Shown here in pieces: positions 1-10,022 of a stretch of 64,000 bases of DNA. A program made the position numbers and the translations under genes. The stretch comes from Amaurobius ferox (Eukaryota; Arthropoda; Arachnida; Araneae; Amaurobiidae). The notes beneath the pieces are model-generated. The model was given only the letters and a program-made list of their open reading frames with translations. It was not told the origin of the DNA and made no database searches. The stretch spans positions 65,075,040 to 65,139,039 of the forward strand of contig OX578138.1 in assembly GCA_951213105.1 (NCBI GenBank), in the 5' to 3' direction. Numbering within the stretch: position 1 is the stretch's first letter; each line of letters opens with the position of its first letter.

Positions 1-345
1 TTTTTTTATATATTTTATGGAACAATTTGACTATTACCTAAAATTTTCGAAGCAATTTGTGAATTTTAAATCCGCTTAAAAAATGTTAGAAAAATTAGGT
101 CCCATAGGGCTCAATGTATTTCATTTTTTCAACCCGGGTTCAATCCAAAACTAATTGTGTGATAGTATTCATTTATATTCCCATAGGTCCTATAGACCGA
201 CTGAACAACATACTAAAATTTCATTTTGATTAAGTCATTTTTACGGCAGTTATCGTGCTAACGGACAGACAGACAGACAGACAGACAGAATGAACAAAGT
301 CATAAACACTTTTCAACTTTGTTGTAAAGTGTTAATAAAAAGGAA
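1..345 (+). repeat. Dispersed repeat family A, copy 1
   Basis: About 345 bases that recur at 50560-50884 in the same orientation and at 21655-21975 inverted. Shared landmarks are a segment reading AGGTCCCATAGGG, a TTTTTCAACCCGGGTTCAATCC-like block, and a (GACA)n run ending in AGAATGAACAAA. The copies end near TTTTCAAC..TTTATAAAGTGTTAA. There is no coding capacity. Class is unknown; the copy touches the window edge, so its left end is not defined. Confidence 0.75.
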
Positions 346-365
346 AGAAATGCCAAAGTTTACAT

Positions 366-1150
366 TTGACTGGGAAAAAGGTAAAAAATACATACCCAAC
401 AAAGGTTGGTTCAGAGAAAACAAGGAAAATTTTGCTAAAGGTTTTATGGTTATTGCTGGATTATAATGGAAAACTTAAAATAAGGAAAGTAGAAAAAAAT
501 ATCAAAATTAACTCGGATTACTATCAGAAATATGTTTTAACACCTGTTTTCAAAAAAGACATTCCATCACTTTACCCAAACAATCTTCACTGTGTTAAGT
601 TCAATCAGGATAAGACTACCAGCTATGTCTTCAAATCTACTGCTATATTTTTTGTAATAATGAGAAATGAAACCAGAATTGAGGCTATTCCCTTCAAATG
701 CATCCCACCCAAATTCCCTGACCTGTCTTCTATGGAATACTATGCATTTGGACTTTTAAAACAAGCTCTTTATAAGCAGCATCCCAATCGTGTGGGCGCA
801 GTAGCTCATTGGTCAGCACGCGGGAATTGCACTCGGTAGACTCGGGTTCGATCCCTCCGCTGGAAAAAGAAAAAACTGCTGCAGTGTTCATGCGGAGTAC
901 GATTACGCTAAACATGTGGGTCCATAAGTCCTCAGGGGTGCGGAACTAATCCTGTAAACCGAGAGGGAGGCCAGGTCCGCACTGCTGTCTCCAAGTCTCC
1001 AAGCAGCATCCCAAAACATTGGATGGACTCTGGAAGATTCTGGTGGCGGAGTGGAACAAAATCAACCTTGATATTTTGAGAAAAGCTCTTTTATCTTAGA
1101 AATTAAGGTGTAATATGATAGTTCAACAAAAGGGCTATCAGATTATCTGA
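366..1150 (+). pseudogene. Tc1/mariner-type transposase 3' part, split by a SINE
   Basis: The open frame from 366 to 787 reads like the C-terminal half of a mariner/Tc1-family transposase. It has a second-aspartate block (VKFNQDKTTSY), and PPKFPDLSSMEYYAFGLLK looks like the region around the third catalytic acid. The frame is interrupted by a SINE at 788-1000. Removing the SINE plus one 14-base target duplication restores the frame exactly, and the protein continues PKTLDGLWKI and WNKINLDILRKALLS. A TAG at 1097-1099 sits where Trp is expected, then KLRCNMIVQQKGYQII runs to a TGA at 1148. The N-terminal DNA-binding half is missing. It is a dead fragment. Family is assigned from remembered motifs, with good confidence for the superfamily and less for the subfamily. 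Confidence 0.8.
788..1000 (+). mobile_element. tRNA-headed SINE with 14-bp target duplication
   Basis: The insert begins with a tRNA-like head containing a box A-like stretch (GGCGCAGTAGCTCATTGG) and a box B (GGGTTCGATCCCTCC). The body, starting GTGTTCATGCGGAGTACG, is shared with the SINE at 58732-59115. It is flanked by a perfect 14-base direct repeat, AAGCAGCATCCCAA, at 774-787 and 1001-1014, as expected for LINE-driven target-primed insertion. It disrupts a mariner transposase relic, so it is younger than that element's insertion. RNA polymerase III transcription is inferred from the boxes only. Confidence 0.88.
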
Positions 1151-4100
1151 AAATAAAATTCTTAACTTTATATATATATATATAAACATATATATATTTC
1201 AAAATTATTACAAAAATACATGAACACCCTCTGTAATTATTCACATAATCAATTCCTATTGCACATCACAACTAGGGAAGAGGGCTCTATTATTTCAATT
1301 TCAAATTATTATTGTGTTTATATTCTATGAATTGAATAGTTAGTTGAATTTTAAACAATAATTATGTCATTTTATTAAATACTCTCTAATTATGAATTGT
1401 TTGCTTTTAAAATTATTCAAGTTTTAATTCATTACAGGTTAGATAATAATTTGGTGCAATATTATTATGCATTAAAAAATTCCCCTAAAGAGTGTTGAAT
1501 TATTCTGAAAATTTAATTTCTAATTTTAAATTTAAAAAAATTACTTTGTTGCGAAGGCAAAAATTTCTGTTAAGGAAAATATTTATTATTATCTGTGTGT
1601 ATAGTAACATTTTCATTCCTTTTAAATGAGAGAATTATTGATATGTGAATATTTTTTTAGGTTTCATAATTAACGAGTATGGTGAGAACATACAAGAAAA
1701 AGACAGAAATGGCATTTATTTCAGGAAAAAGTGTAGAAGATGCTATATAGGCTAATGTTACTGATAAAAAGCCCCAGAATTGTAGCAATTTGGTTTAAAA
1801 CTCATTATGTTTTTCAAAAGAGTGGCATGGTTTTGCAGGATGAATTACATTCCAAATGAAATAACAGGCTCAATTCCATTTGAGAATACATTCCATAATA
1901 AGTATGCGGCTAGGCAAGTATTTCCCAATCAACAAGAAATCTCTCTACACAACATTTTTTAACATAAAAACACATTAAATACTATACCTCTATTATACAC
2001 TTAATTTCAAAACTTAAATGCAGCATATATATTTAAAAGAATTAAAAAGAATAATAATTCACAGCATAAATAAAGAAAAAACCCTTTAACTCACAACAAC
2101 ACTGTCAGTTTTCTTTGCAGAACTTGAGTTAACAATACCTATTTTGAATTTATGTACACCTTCAAATGAGCTCCTACAATTTGTTTTAACAAAAGCAAAA
2201 TTAGCATGAGGGAAAAAAAAATTAAAAAACATACAGCACATATTTATGTTATATTTTAAATACTTAAATATAGCTGCATTAAAATTATGTTATATGAGTT
2301 TGAAATATGTATGAGTTGAACAATTACACTAAATTAGAATCATATATGTGCAAGGCTAATAAGATGACCATGCAGGCAAGTGTTTGAAATTAGCAGGTTA
2401 ATTCGTCATTTGCGACTAGAAATTTCAATTTGATGACTAGATTCTTCCATCTGGTCAGCAAATTTAATGCCTAACAATAGTCTCATTCACAATCAGTCTT
2501 CCCTTTCCCTTTGATTAAATTAAGATATGCAGCGACTGGATGGCAGCTGAAAAAAAAAGCCATACTAGGCAGACTTCAATCTAATCATCAGCAGTAATAA
2601 ATCTGCAGGTGGTCACGTTTGAAATCATTATCACGATCCCAGATGTGTGGCCTACTCCTTCCATTAAAAACTGCAGAAAATGATCAATGCAATGGGATAC
2701 TACACAGGAGGTAATATCCCCCCATGGCAGCAATCTGTAAATATCCTAATAGAATAGATAAATAACAGAATTCAAATTAATTTTCAGTCCATAGATATTT
2801 TTAAGTGAATTAGCCCCCAAAGTAGAGGTTTTTTGGATGATCCTTTACTTACATGAAGTAGTTAAGAAACTGGATCAGCACTTATGATCCGAACTGGTAT
2901 TTGAGGGTGAAATTGCTTTTAATAGTCACTACCACTCAAAGTGTAGGATGGAAATGTGAAAAAGTGCAGAATATCAAGCAGAAATAGTTAATCAGAGGCA
3001 GATGTTTGACACCTTCTCGTCCAAACCATGCACTAGGTCAGAGTTAAGAGTGAGATGTTATCTTGGATTTCTAGTATAGTGAAAGATTGGAAAATGCCTA
3101 TTCTTTAGGATATTTATGGAGTAATTTGTGTGTTTAGCAAGAGACAATATTCGGATCTTTATTGTCATTGTATACAAAGAGCACCCCCACCCATCTCACC
3201 ATGAATCGTAAAATTGCACTTCTGAAGAATACCATTATTGATTTAACCTAAGACAGTCTTATGTCTGAGACAGGAAGCAATGTAAGAATCCTGAGTATTT
3301 AACAAGTTTATTTCTTACTGTTCCCCTCCCCTTTAATCCCCTTCGAGAGAAAGGGGGAGATCCTGGAGAGTTATTACATTCTAATTGCTCACATTTATGG
3401 AACACACTGAGTTCCAAATAATCATTCCAGCATCTTGCAAATTGCAAATTTGGTCCACTAATATTTTATTACTAGACATTAAAAGTGAATTGTTTTATAG
3501 TGATCCCCGAAATTAATGTGATTTATACGTTGTCAAAATGATAAGAAAAAGAGTAGTAACTATAAAACATGATAAAAAAACTTCTGATTGCATTTGCAGA
3601 TACAGAACCCTAACTGCCAACTCTGCAGTTTTTCATGAAGCTCCGAGATTTACATTTTTTTTTGCGATTGCCGATTTCTGGGCAAATATGAAAATTTCCC
3701 TGTGTTTTTTAAAATATTTTTAATGCTTTTAAGATTAATCAAGTCTTTTAAAGATTTTAAAAATAAAATCTCATACTTTGACAAAAAAAGGCTTAAATTT
3801 AGCTTAAAATTTCTTTACAATATTAAGTTTTAAATGTGTTTAATTCTTTGCAAGTAATTTGAGAAAAACCATTTGGCAATATCGCTGAAATCTGCATTTA
3901 TATGTGATTTTCAGTTATCCTAGTTTATTGTCAAATACTTCCAACTTTTACAATTTGTTTGCATCAACTAATCAACTAAAACTGTTATATAAAATTCACT
4001 TATTATGCAGGAAAATTAAATTTCAAACATTTTATTAACAAAATGAAGGGGTATTGAGGCAATTGGTTTTTAGTATTTTTTTTATATAAAATAATTTGTG

Positions 4101-4184
4101 TTGTTATTTCTCTTTGCTTATTTATTATTTGTATGTTTCTGTTCATTTATATGCATTTTTTGAGCACTCATTATTTTTAGCAGA
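1151..4184. other. AT-rich non-coding stretch
   Basis: No supported gene. A CAGGCAAGTGTTTGAAATTAG stretch at about 2373, followed by TCATTTGCGACTAGAAATTT, resembles the terminus of the hAT element at 25864, but no matching second end was found. The short open frames here (for example 3259-3447 minus and 3538-3723 plus) show no motif and are probably chance. A splice-acceptor-like TTATTTTTAG lies just before the RT frame at 4185. Confidence 0.5.
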
Positions 4185-5681
4185 ATGGAGAGTTGTACCA
4201 CATTCACACAATATATATATTTTGCTAAATTTCTAAATCCTGACTTGGGGCACATAGTTACAGGAGATTTAGACCTTGTTAGTGACAATGTGTTAAGAAC
4301 CATTATGTCATTTGGCACTAAATTTAGGATACCTTCTTGTAATAATTCTTTTAAAGTCTTAAAATCAATTAATCTTGATCTTGATAAATATATATATAAA
4401 TTAGCTTGTAAATACGCTCTGCCATTAGAGGCATTTAATATGTGGAAATTTACTATATTAGAATCAATTAAAAATGCTATTAGAGATATTAAATTGTCTA
4501 GATCTTTATATAATATTGATAATATTAAACATTCCATTAATGATTTACAAAGATCCTTTGTTATCACCTATGTTGATAAAGCCTCTAATAATTATGCTAT
4601 TATCTGTAAAAAAATTTATATTCAATTTCTGTTAGATTATTTAAAAAATAATAGTCTTTTTAAACCTGATTTACATTCCATCAATAGTATTAAATTGAAA
4701 ATTATCAATATGTATAATGATTTAAATATTAAATATAAATATCTTAAATTTCCTTATATAGTGCTTATTCCAAAATTTCATAAAAATCCTATTAAATTTA
4801 GAACAGTTACTAGTGGCCATAATACTTACTCTACTACTGCGAGTAAATTATTACTAAATTCTTTAAATCTAATAAATAATAGTTTAAGCCAGACTAGCAA
4901 TAACTACCATATTCTAAATAATAGTAAAGAATTAAAGAATAAATTAACATCTCTTAGAAAAATAATAGGATTTCAAACTTTTGATTTTAAAGATCTTTTT
5001 AATAATATTAAGATATCTGATCTATATGATGTAATTTTAGCTCTATATAATGCTTATATTACACCTCTTTCAAATCAAATTAAATTTAAAAATTTTCCTA
5101 AACTTCTTCACTTTGTTATTTTCAATAATTATATTTTTCAAGGAAATAAATTATACTTACAAGTCTCAGGAGTTCCACAGGGTGGCTGTAGTAGCAGTAT
5201 GCTAGCTAATTTATACCTTTATCATTATGAAATGTCATTTACTTCAATAGATTATACTTTTTACAGATATGTTGATGATCTGATTTGCTTAGTACATACA
5301 GAAAATTATCTCATAGATATAGATTACTATCCAGACAATTTGGAATTAATACCTAATGAAGCTACTATTAATAAAAATGTTAATTTTTTGGATTTAAATC
5401 TTTTTATTGATCCTTCTAATAGAATTGTTACAAATTTATATGATAAAAAAGACTTTTATAATTTTAATATTAATAAAATCTTACCTTTTAATTCCTGTAA
5501 CTCGATTCAATTGTTTAGAAATATTATACTCAATCAGCTTTTTAGAATTTATAGATTATCTGATAAAAAATTTCATGCTATGCATATCAATAATCTCAAA
5601 ATTACTAGTAATTTATATAAATATCCCACTTATTTAGTAAATAGTATTGTTAAAAAATTTAAAATAGCTGGATTTTCATAA
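4185..5681 (+). CDS. Penelope-type reverse transcriptase ORF, 498 residues, no endonuclease seen
   Basis: An uninterrupted 498-codon frame with the ordered motifs of a reverse transcriptase. It has an N-terminal DKASNN block (131-136) followed by YAIICKK, then IPKFHKNPIKFRTVTS (195-210). Palm motif A is FDFKDLFNNI (266-275), motif B is VSGVPQGGCSSSMLANLYLY (327-346), and the catalytic YVDD is at 362-365. NFLDLNLFID (400-409) and YDKKDFYNFNI (419-429) follow. The PKxHK block, the FDFxxLxxNI motif and the FLDL block point to Penelope-like elements, or a related invertebrate RT group, rather than LINEs or LTR elements. I see no GIY-YIG, RNase H, integrase or protease. The Met at 4185 is the first after an in-frame TAG. 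It stands out as intact among decayed elements: a recently active element or a domesticated gene. Exact clade is uncertain. Confidence 0.85.
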   Translation: MESCTTFTQYIYFAKFLNPDLGHIVTGDLDLVSDNVLRTIMSFGTKFRIPSCNNSFKVLKSINLDLDKYIYKLACKYALPLEAFNMWKFTILESIKNAIRDIKLSRSLYNIDNIKHSINDLQRSFVITYVDKASNNYAIICKKIYIQFLLDYLKNNSLFKPDLHSINSIKLKIINMYNDLNIKYKYLKFPYIVLIPKFHKNPIKFRTVTSGHNTYSTTASKLLLNSLNLINNSLSQTSNNYHILNNSKELKNKLTSLRKIIGFQTFDFKDLFNNIKISDLYDVILALYNAYITPLSNQIKFKNFPKLLHFVIFNNYIFQGNKLYLQVSGVPQGGCSSSMLANLYLYHYEMSFTSIDYTFYRYVDDLICLVHTENYLIDIDYYPDNLELIPNEATINKNVNFLDLNLFIDPSNRIVTNLYDKKDFYNFNINKILPFNSCNSIQLFRNIILNQLFRIYRLSDKKFHAMHINNLKITSNLYKYPTYLVNSIVKKFKIAGFS

Positions 5682-6562
5682 TTCTTTCCATAGTATCATA
5701 TAATTCTATTTATAGTATCTTATATTAGCCAGTCATCTCCATTTTTTTTTTTTTTTTTTTTTTTTTTCCTTCCCTATTCACTTCCCACTTAAGCATTACC
5801 TTTATTTGCCCCTCTTTTTAGTAGCTCTTATTGTATATTAATACTTTTTCTTTACATTTCGCTTCACAGTTTTTCAATTCTTATGAATGGCAACAGTAAA
5901 TGGTTTTTTATTTTTTCTTTACGAATGGCAACACTGGTCTCTTCTATCAGTGTTCCCTCGATCCCTGTAATGAATCGTCTGTACACATGCTGTGCTTTTT
6001 CCAGGTATTCATTTTTTCTTTTTTATTCCATCTTTATGTATGTCGTCCAAGTAGAAATAGTTCATAGATTTAATCTATCTATTTCTTCAGAAACATACAT
6101 TTTTGAGTTTGCTTCTACAAAAAACTTGGACATGATTAGATTTTTGTAGAGGTTAACAATTCATGATTTAGGCTTAGAGCCTCGTCCACGTGTAAGGCGT
6201 TTGTGCTTGATTTCGTTTGTTATACTTATTTAGATTCCATACCTTTGTATTATATTTTTCATTGACTTGTTGATTCGATATTAATTTTTTTATTTTTTCC
6301 ATATGCTTGAGGATTAATTGATTTTTACATTTGTTTTGTACGACAGTTAGATAGTTGAATTTAGTTTAAGTTTTTCTTTTTTTGTTTCCATACCTTTTAA
6401 TTTGGTTGATTTTCTGTAACTTGATAGCTAGTGTTTTGTATTTTTAATCCATTTGATTGATGATTTGCTGTATTATATTTTATTCTGTGGGTGTTTTTAA
6501 AAAGTTAGGTTTATCGTGTTACATCTTCTTACTTTTCGTTCATTGGATTTTCAAACTTCTAT

Positions 6563-6564
<2 letters not shown>
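5682..6564. other. T-rich 3' flank of the RT ORF
   Basis: A 26-base poly-T run at 5742-5767 is followed by pyrimidine-rich non-coding sequence. Two short frames (5883-6149, 6457-6732 plus) lack motifs, and the second runs into a dinucleotide repeat. This stretch may be the untranslated tail of the RT element, but I found no terminal or direct repeat that would define its end. Confidence 0.4.

Positions 6565-6632
<68 letters not shown>
6565..6632. repeat. (TA)n microsatellite
   Basis: About 68 bases of uninterrupted AT dinucleotides. It abuts the terminus of the repeat at 6633. A related terminus at 18795 also meets TATATA, so this element family may prefer TA-rich targets. Confidence 0.95.
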
Positions 6633-6635
<3 letters not shown>

Positions 6636-6990
6636 CAGACAACCAGTGACTTCCACAGGAGATCCTAAAATGATCCCAAAGATCCTAAAAGCGTCCTATC
6701 CTAAGTTGGATGTCTTGAGACGTCCCGCGTAGGAGCCATTAAAAAGATCTGTCCAGAACGACTCTTTCAGGATTCCTTTAGGAATGATCGTGGGAAGCTT
6801 CCAATGGAACCAGCCGAAACGCCGCCGCCGAGCATAGAGTTTCTCGCGCATGCGTGGCTTTGTAATTCGGTGCTTCCTCTAGCGGTTACTGGTTAGGCTG
6901 GGCTTGTTGAGCTTTGAATTTAAGTGTGCACCGCATCACAGAATACTATAGTAGTCTGTGCACCGCATGGTATTCCAACTAAACTACAAA
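6633..6990 (+). repeat. Repeat with ACCCAGACAAC terminus
   Basis: It starts TATATACCCAGACAAC, then GACTTCCACAGGAGATCC and several ATCCTAAAA/ATCCCAAA units. The same vocabulary occurs inverted at 18300-18795, which ends GTTGTTTGGGTATATATA. Further in (6926-6968), an 11-base GTGCACCGCAT is repeated directly around a near-palindrome. There is no coding frame, and the right border is not defined. Confidence 0.5.
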
Positions 6991-7616
6991 GTAAGTTAGT
7001 TTTTTTTTTCTATACGTATAAAAGTATTTATTTTATGCTGTTGTTGTAAAAAGTGCATTTTTTTTTGTAGCCTATGTTTCATACTGTAGGTGTATTTGGC
7101 CGTAACGTAAATTCAAAACATTTTTGTCGATCGGAATTTCCAGATCGACAAAAGCGTCTTAACTATACCTCTAATTCTGCCGTACTTTCTAACAAAGCAA
7201 TATAAAGAAATTGATTATAATTTGAAGAATATTTTATAGAGATTCGCGATGTTTAAACATTTATACTTACAAGATCATTATATGTTCCGAATTTACATTC
7301 GAAATAGCATGATTCAATCATCTGTTTATGCTGTAAATGCCATAAAATTCGATTACCGGTATAAAATAATTTTTTCAGCAATCTGATTCCTATTTTTAAA
7401 ATATTACCGAATTTTAAGGCAACATTGATCAAATCTCATTGCATCTACTTCATTACATTTGGAAAAAAACATGAATGAAGGACGGACTCATTTTTTAAAT
7501 GAATTCGATCTATTAATATAAGTGTTTCTTTTCACAAAAATGCTATACAAAATAACATTATTTAACATTTTATATTTTTTGTTAATTTTCATTTTATGGT
7601 TTTATTCTTTTGTATA

Positions 7617-10020
7617 CAGTGGAATCTCGTTACAACAAACACCAGTTTAACGAATATTGGGCGATGTTTTGAAAAAATTCCTATTCTATTCTCATTAAAT
7701 ATTTTCACATTAACGAATGAATTTAAACTATGAAAGCATTTGTTTTTTCGGATTAACGAATTATTTTTCTTTCATTTTACCTCAGAAACCCCTTTCTAGA
7801 TCTAAAAGTTGTAAAATTTGAAAAAAAACATCCCACCGTTATTATAGCCTTCTTGTATAAAGTTGCATTTTAATATTTCACTATGATAACATTTAATACT
7901 CCTTTTTATTTTTACTTGCAATAAAGTTGTTTATTTTTAAAAGAAAGATATACTTTTTAAGTAGGTTACTTCATAATTATAAACCTTTTGGAAATAAACG
8001 TGCAACTGAAAGTGGTTTCTGAGGCAACCACCCCTTATCTAGATACTTTTATCTACATGACCAGGTGCATAGATAATGCATCCGGGAGGGGGGGGGGGGG
8101 GACATGTGATTATTTTCCCTGAAAATTCTTTCGCATATGAACTGATAAGAAAATTGAGATTAGCAGTATTGTCAAGTACATTAAACGTGTACTGTAGTTA
8201 GTTTATTTGGCTGTACGGCTGTACTTTTCTGTTTCTAATTTAAAATGTCCAAAAGAAGTGAAAGCAGTTAGTTCTCGTTAAAAGAAAAAGTTGAAATTTT
8301 GGAAGCAGTACAATCTGGAAGAAAGCAAGCTGATACTGCAAAGGAATGTGGGGTTGCTGCTTCTACATTATCTACGATTTTAAAAAAAAGAACAAAATTT
8401 TAAAACTTTCTGAGCAGTCTGTTTTTTGTCCCGACAGGAAAAGACTTTGTTTAGGAAATCATTAAAACATTGATGAAGCTGTGTACAGATGTTCGACCGA
8501 AAAATATTCCTGTTTTTCTGTCAATGATACAAACTAATGCGAAAGAATTTGCAGAAGTTGTGAAAGTAAAAGAATATGATGCTAGTTCTGCATGGTTGTT
8601 TCATTTCCATGAAAGATATGGAATAACATGAAAACAAGTCAGTGGAGATAAAAAATGTACTGATTTATCGGCTGCACATGAATGGAAAGAAGACAAACTG
8701 CTGGAAATTTTGGAAGATTATGAACCTAAAGACACATTTAATGCTAATGAGACAGCCTTTTCCTACCAACTGCCACCAAATCGTACTATGGCGAAATAAG
8801 GCGAACAGTGCAAAGGTGGAAAAAAATCAAAAATTTGCATCTCAGTTCTCTTTTGCTGTAATGCAACTGGCACAGAAAAACTAATCCCACTAGTGATTGG
8901 AAAATCCGCAAAGCCTCATTGTTTTAAAAATGTTTTATCGCTTCTCTGCAATTACAAAAACAACACCTGAGCCTGGATAACAAAAAATATTCCCGCTAAC
9001 TGCATTTCAATTTTACGGCCTCTCGACCAGGGCATCATAAAAAATGTTTAAATTCATTTTCGTGGACGACTTATTGAAAAAATACTTGCGAACTTGAATG
9101 ATGAGTACTAGTATGGCAATTTACCTCAGACAAGTCATTGCAATGATATTTGTTGCTTGGCAAAATGTGTCCCAGTCTATAATCCAGAACTGTTAGAAGA
9201 AGTTGGGTATTCTCCTTAGAATGTGATAAGAATATATTTGTTTTAGGATTCTACAGCTGTCGATTTTCCTAAAGATCTATGGGCTACAGCATCCAAAGAG
9301 CTTAATTTTCCTTTAACAATATCACCTTCTGATTATGTTGGATACGATGAGGAAGCTTTTATAAGTTCAGACTTGACAACTAGTGAAATTATAGCTAGTC
9401 TTGATAGTAGCAACTGCGAAGACATAAAAGATGATGAAAGAGATGAGCGACAATGATGAATTTGTACCAGATGACCGACCCTCCAGTGTCTTTCCAAACA
9501 GTCCTTTCAAGTATCGAATTTTAGCTCAGCAAAAAACCGTTCCTGAATATTTTTATTCCTTAAGCGATATCGAAAACTGTTAACAAACAATCTTTATCAC
9601 TTCCAGTGCAAAAAAAAAATTTCTGACTATTTTTCGAATATGTAATTGATTCTTCTTATCCAGGAAATAAGGCCACTTGCAGTTTTTTTTTTAGGTATGT
9701 TTGATTTCTTTTATATTATGCTTTACATAAAGAATCGACTGCTACAATCAATAAAATTACATAATTTAAATATATGTGTGATAAATTTATTCCTCTTTAT
9801 TCTAAAATGCATCTTTGATTAATGACAACAAAAAAAAAGAAATAGTTGTATTTGTATATAATTAAAAATATATCATAGCACATAGTATGGTTTCATTATG
9901 TTTCTTCCTATACCTTCCATTTTTTAAATGTCTGCAATTTTAAATTTTCGCTTTAACTTAATTCAAAATAACGAATTTTTACTGCGGTCCCTAGAAATTC
10001 GTTGTAATGAGATTCCACTG
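7617..10020 (+). mobile_element. Tigger/pogo DNA transposon with TA duplication
   Basis: Terminal inverted repeats are CAGTGGAATCTCGTTACAAC at the left and its near-complement ending GTTGTAATGAGATTCCACTG at the right. They are flanked by TA at 7615-7616 and 10021-10022. That structure and the internal CENP-B/DDE transposase relic identify a Tigger-type (pogo) element of 2.4 kb. The termini are complete, so the insertion boundaries are firm. Confidence 0.93.
8245..9470 (+). pseudogene. Tigger/pogo transposase relic
   Basis: Translating across frames gives a CENP-B-type helix-turn-helix (KEKVEILEAVQSGRKQADTA, then ECGVAASTLSTIL), a second DNA-binding stretch around ASSAWLFHFHERYGI, and a DDE core with FNADETAFSYQLPPNRTMA, CNATGTEKLIPLVIGKSAKP and LDQGIIKN. 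Stops and frameshifts are frequent. The expected DNCPAH block with the second catalytic Asp is absent. The reading jumps from YKNN..AWITKN to IPANCISILRPLDQ near 8970-8995, so roughly 60 residues are deleted. The protein is catalytically dead. Confidence 0.88.
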
Positions 10021-10022
10021 TA

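Noticed and set aside
4118..4567. 149-codon minus-strand frame
   Set aside because: Antisense shadow of the RT ORF start, with no motif of its own.
4185..5681. RT ORF as a LINE, LTR retrotransposon or retroviral pol
   Set aside because: No APE/REL endonuclease, RNase H, protease or integrase, and the PKxHK and FDFxxL..NI blocks fit Penelope-type RTs better.
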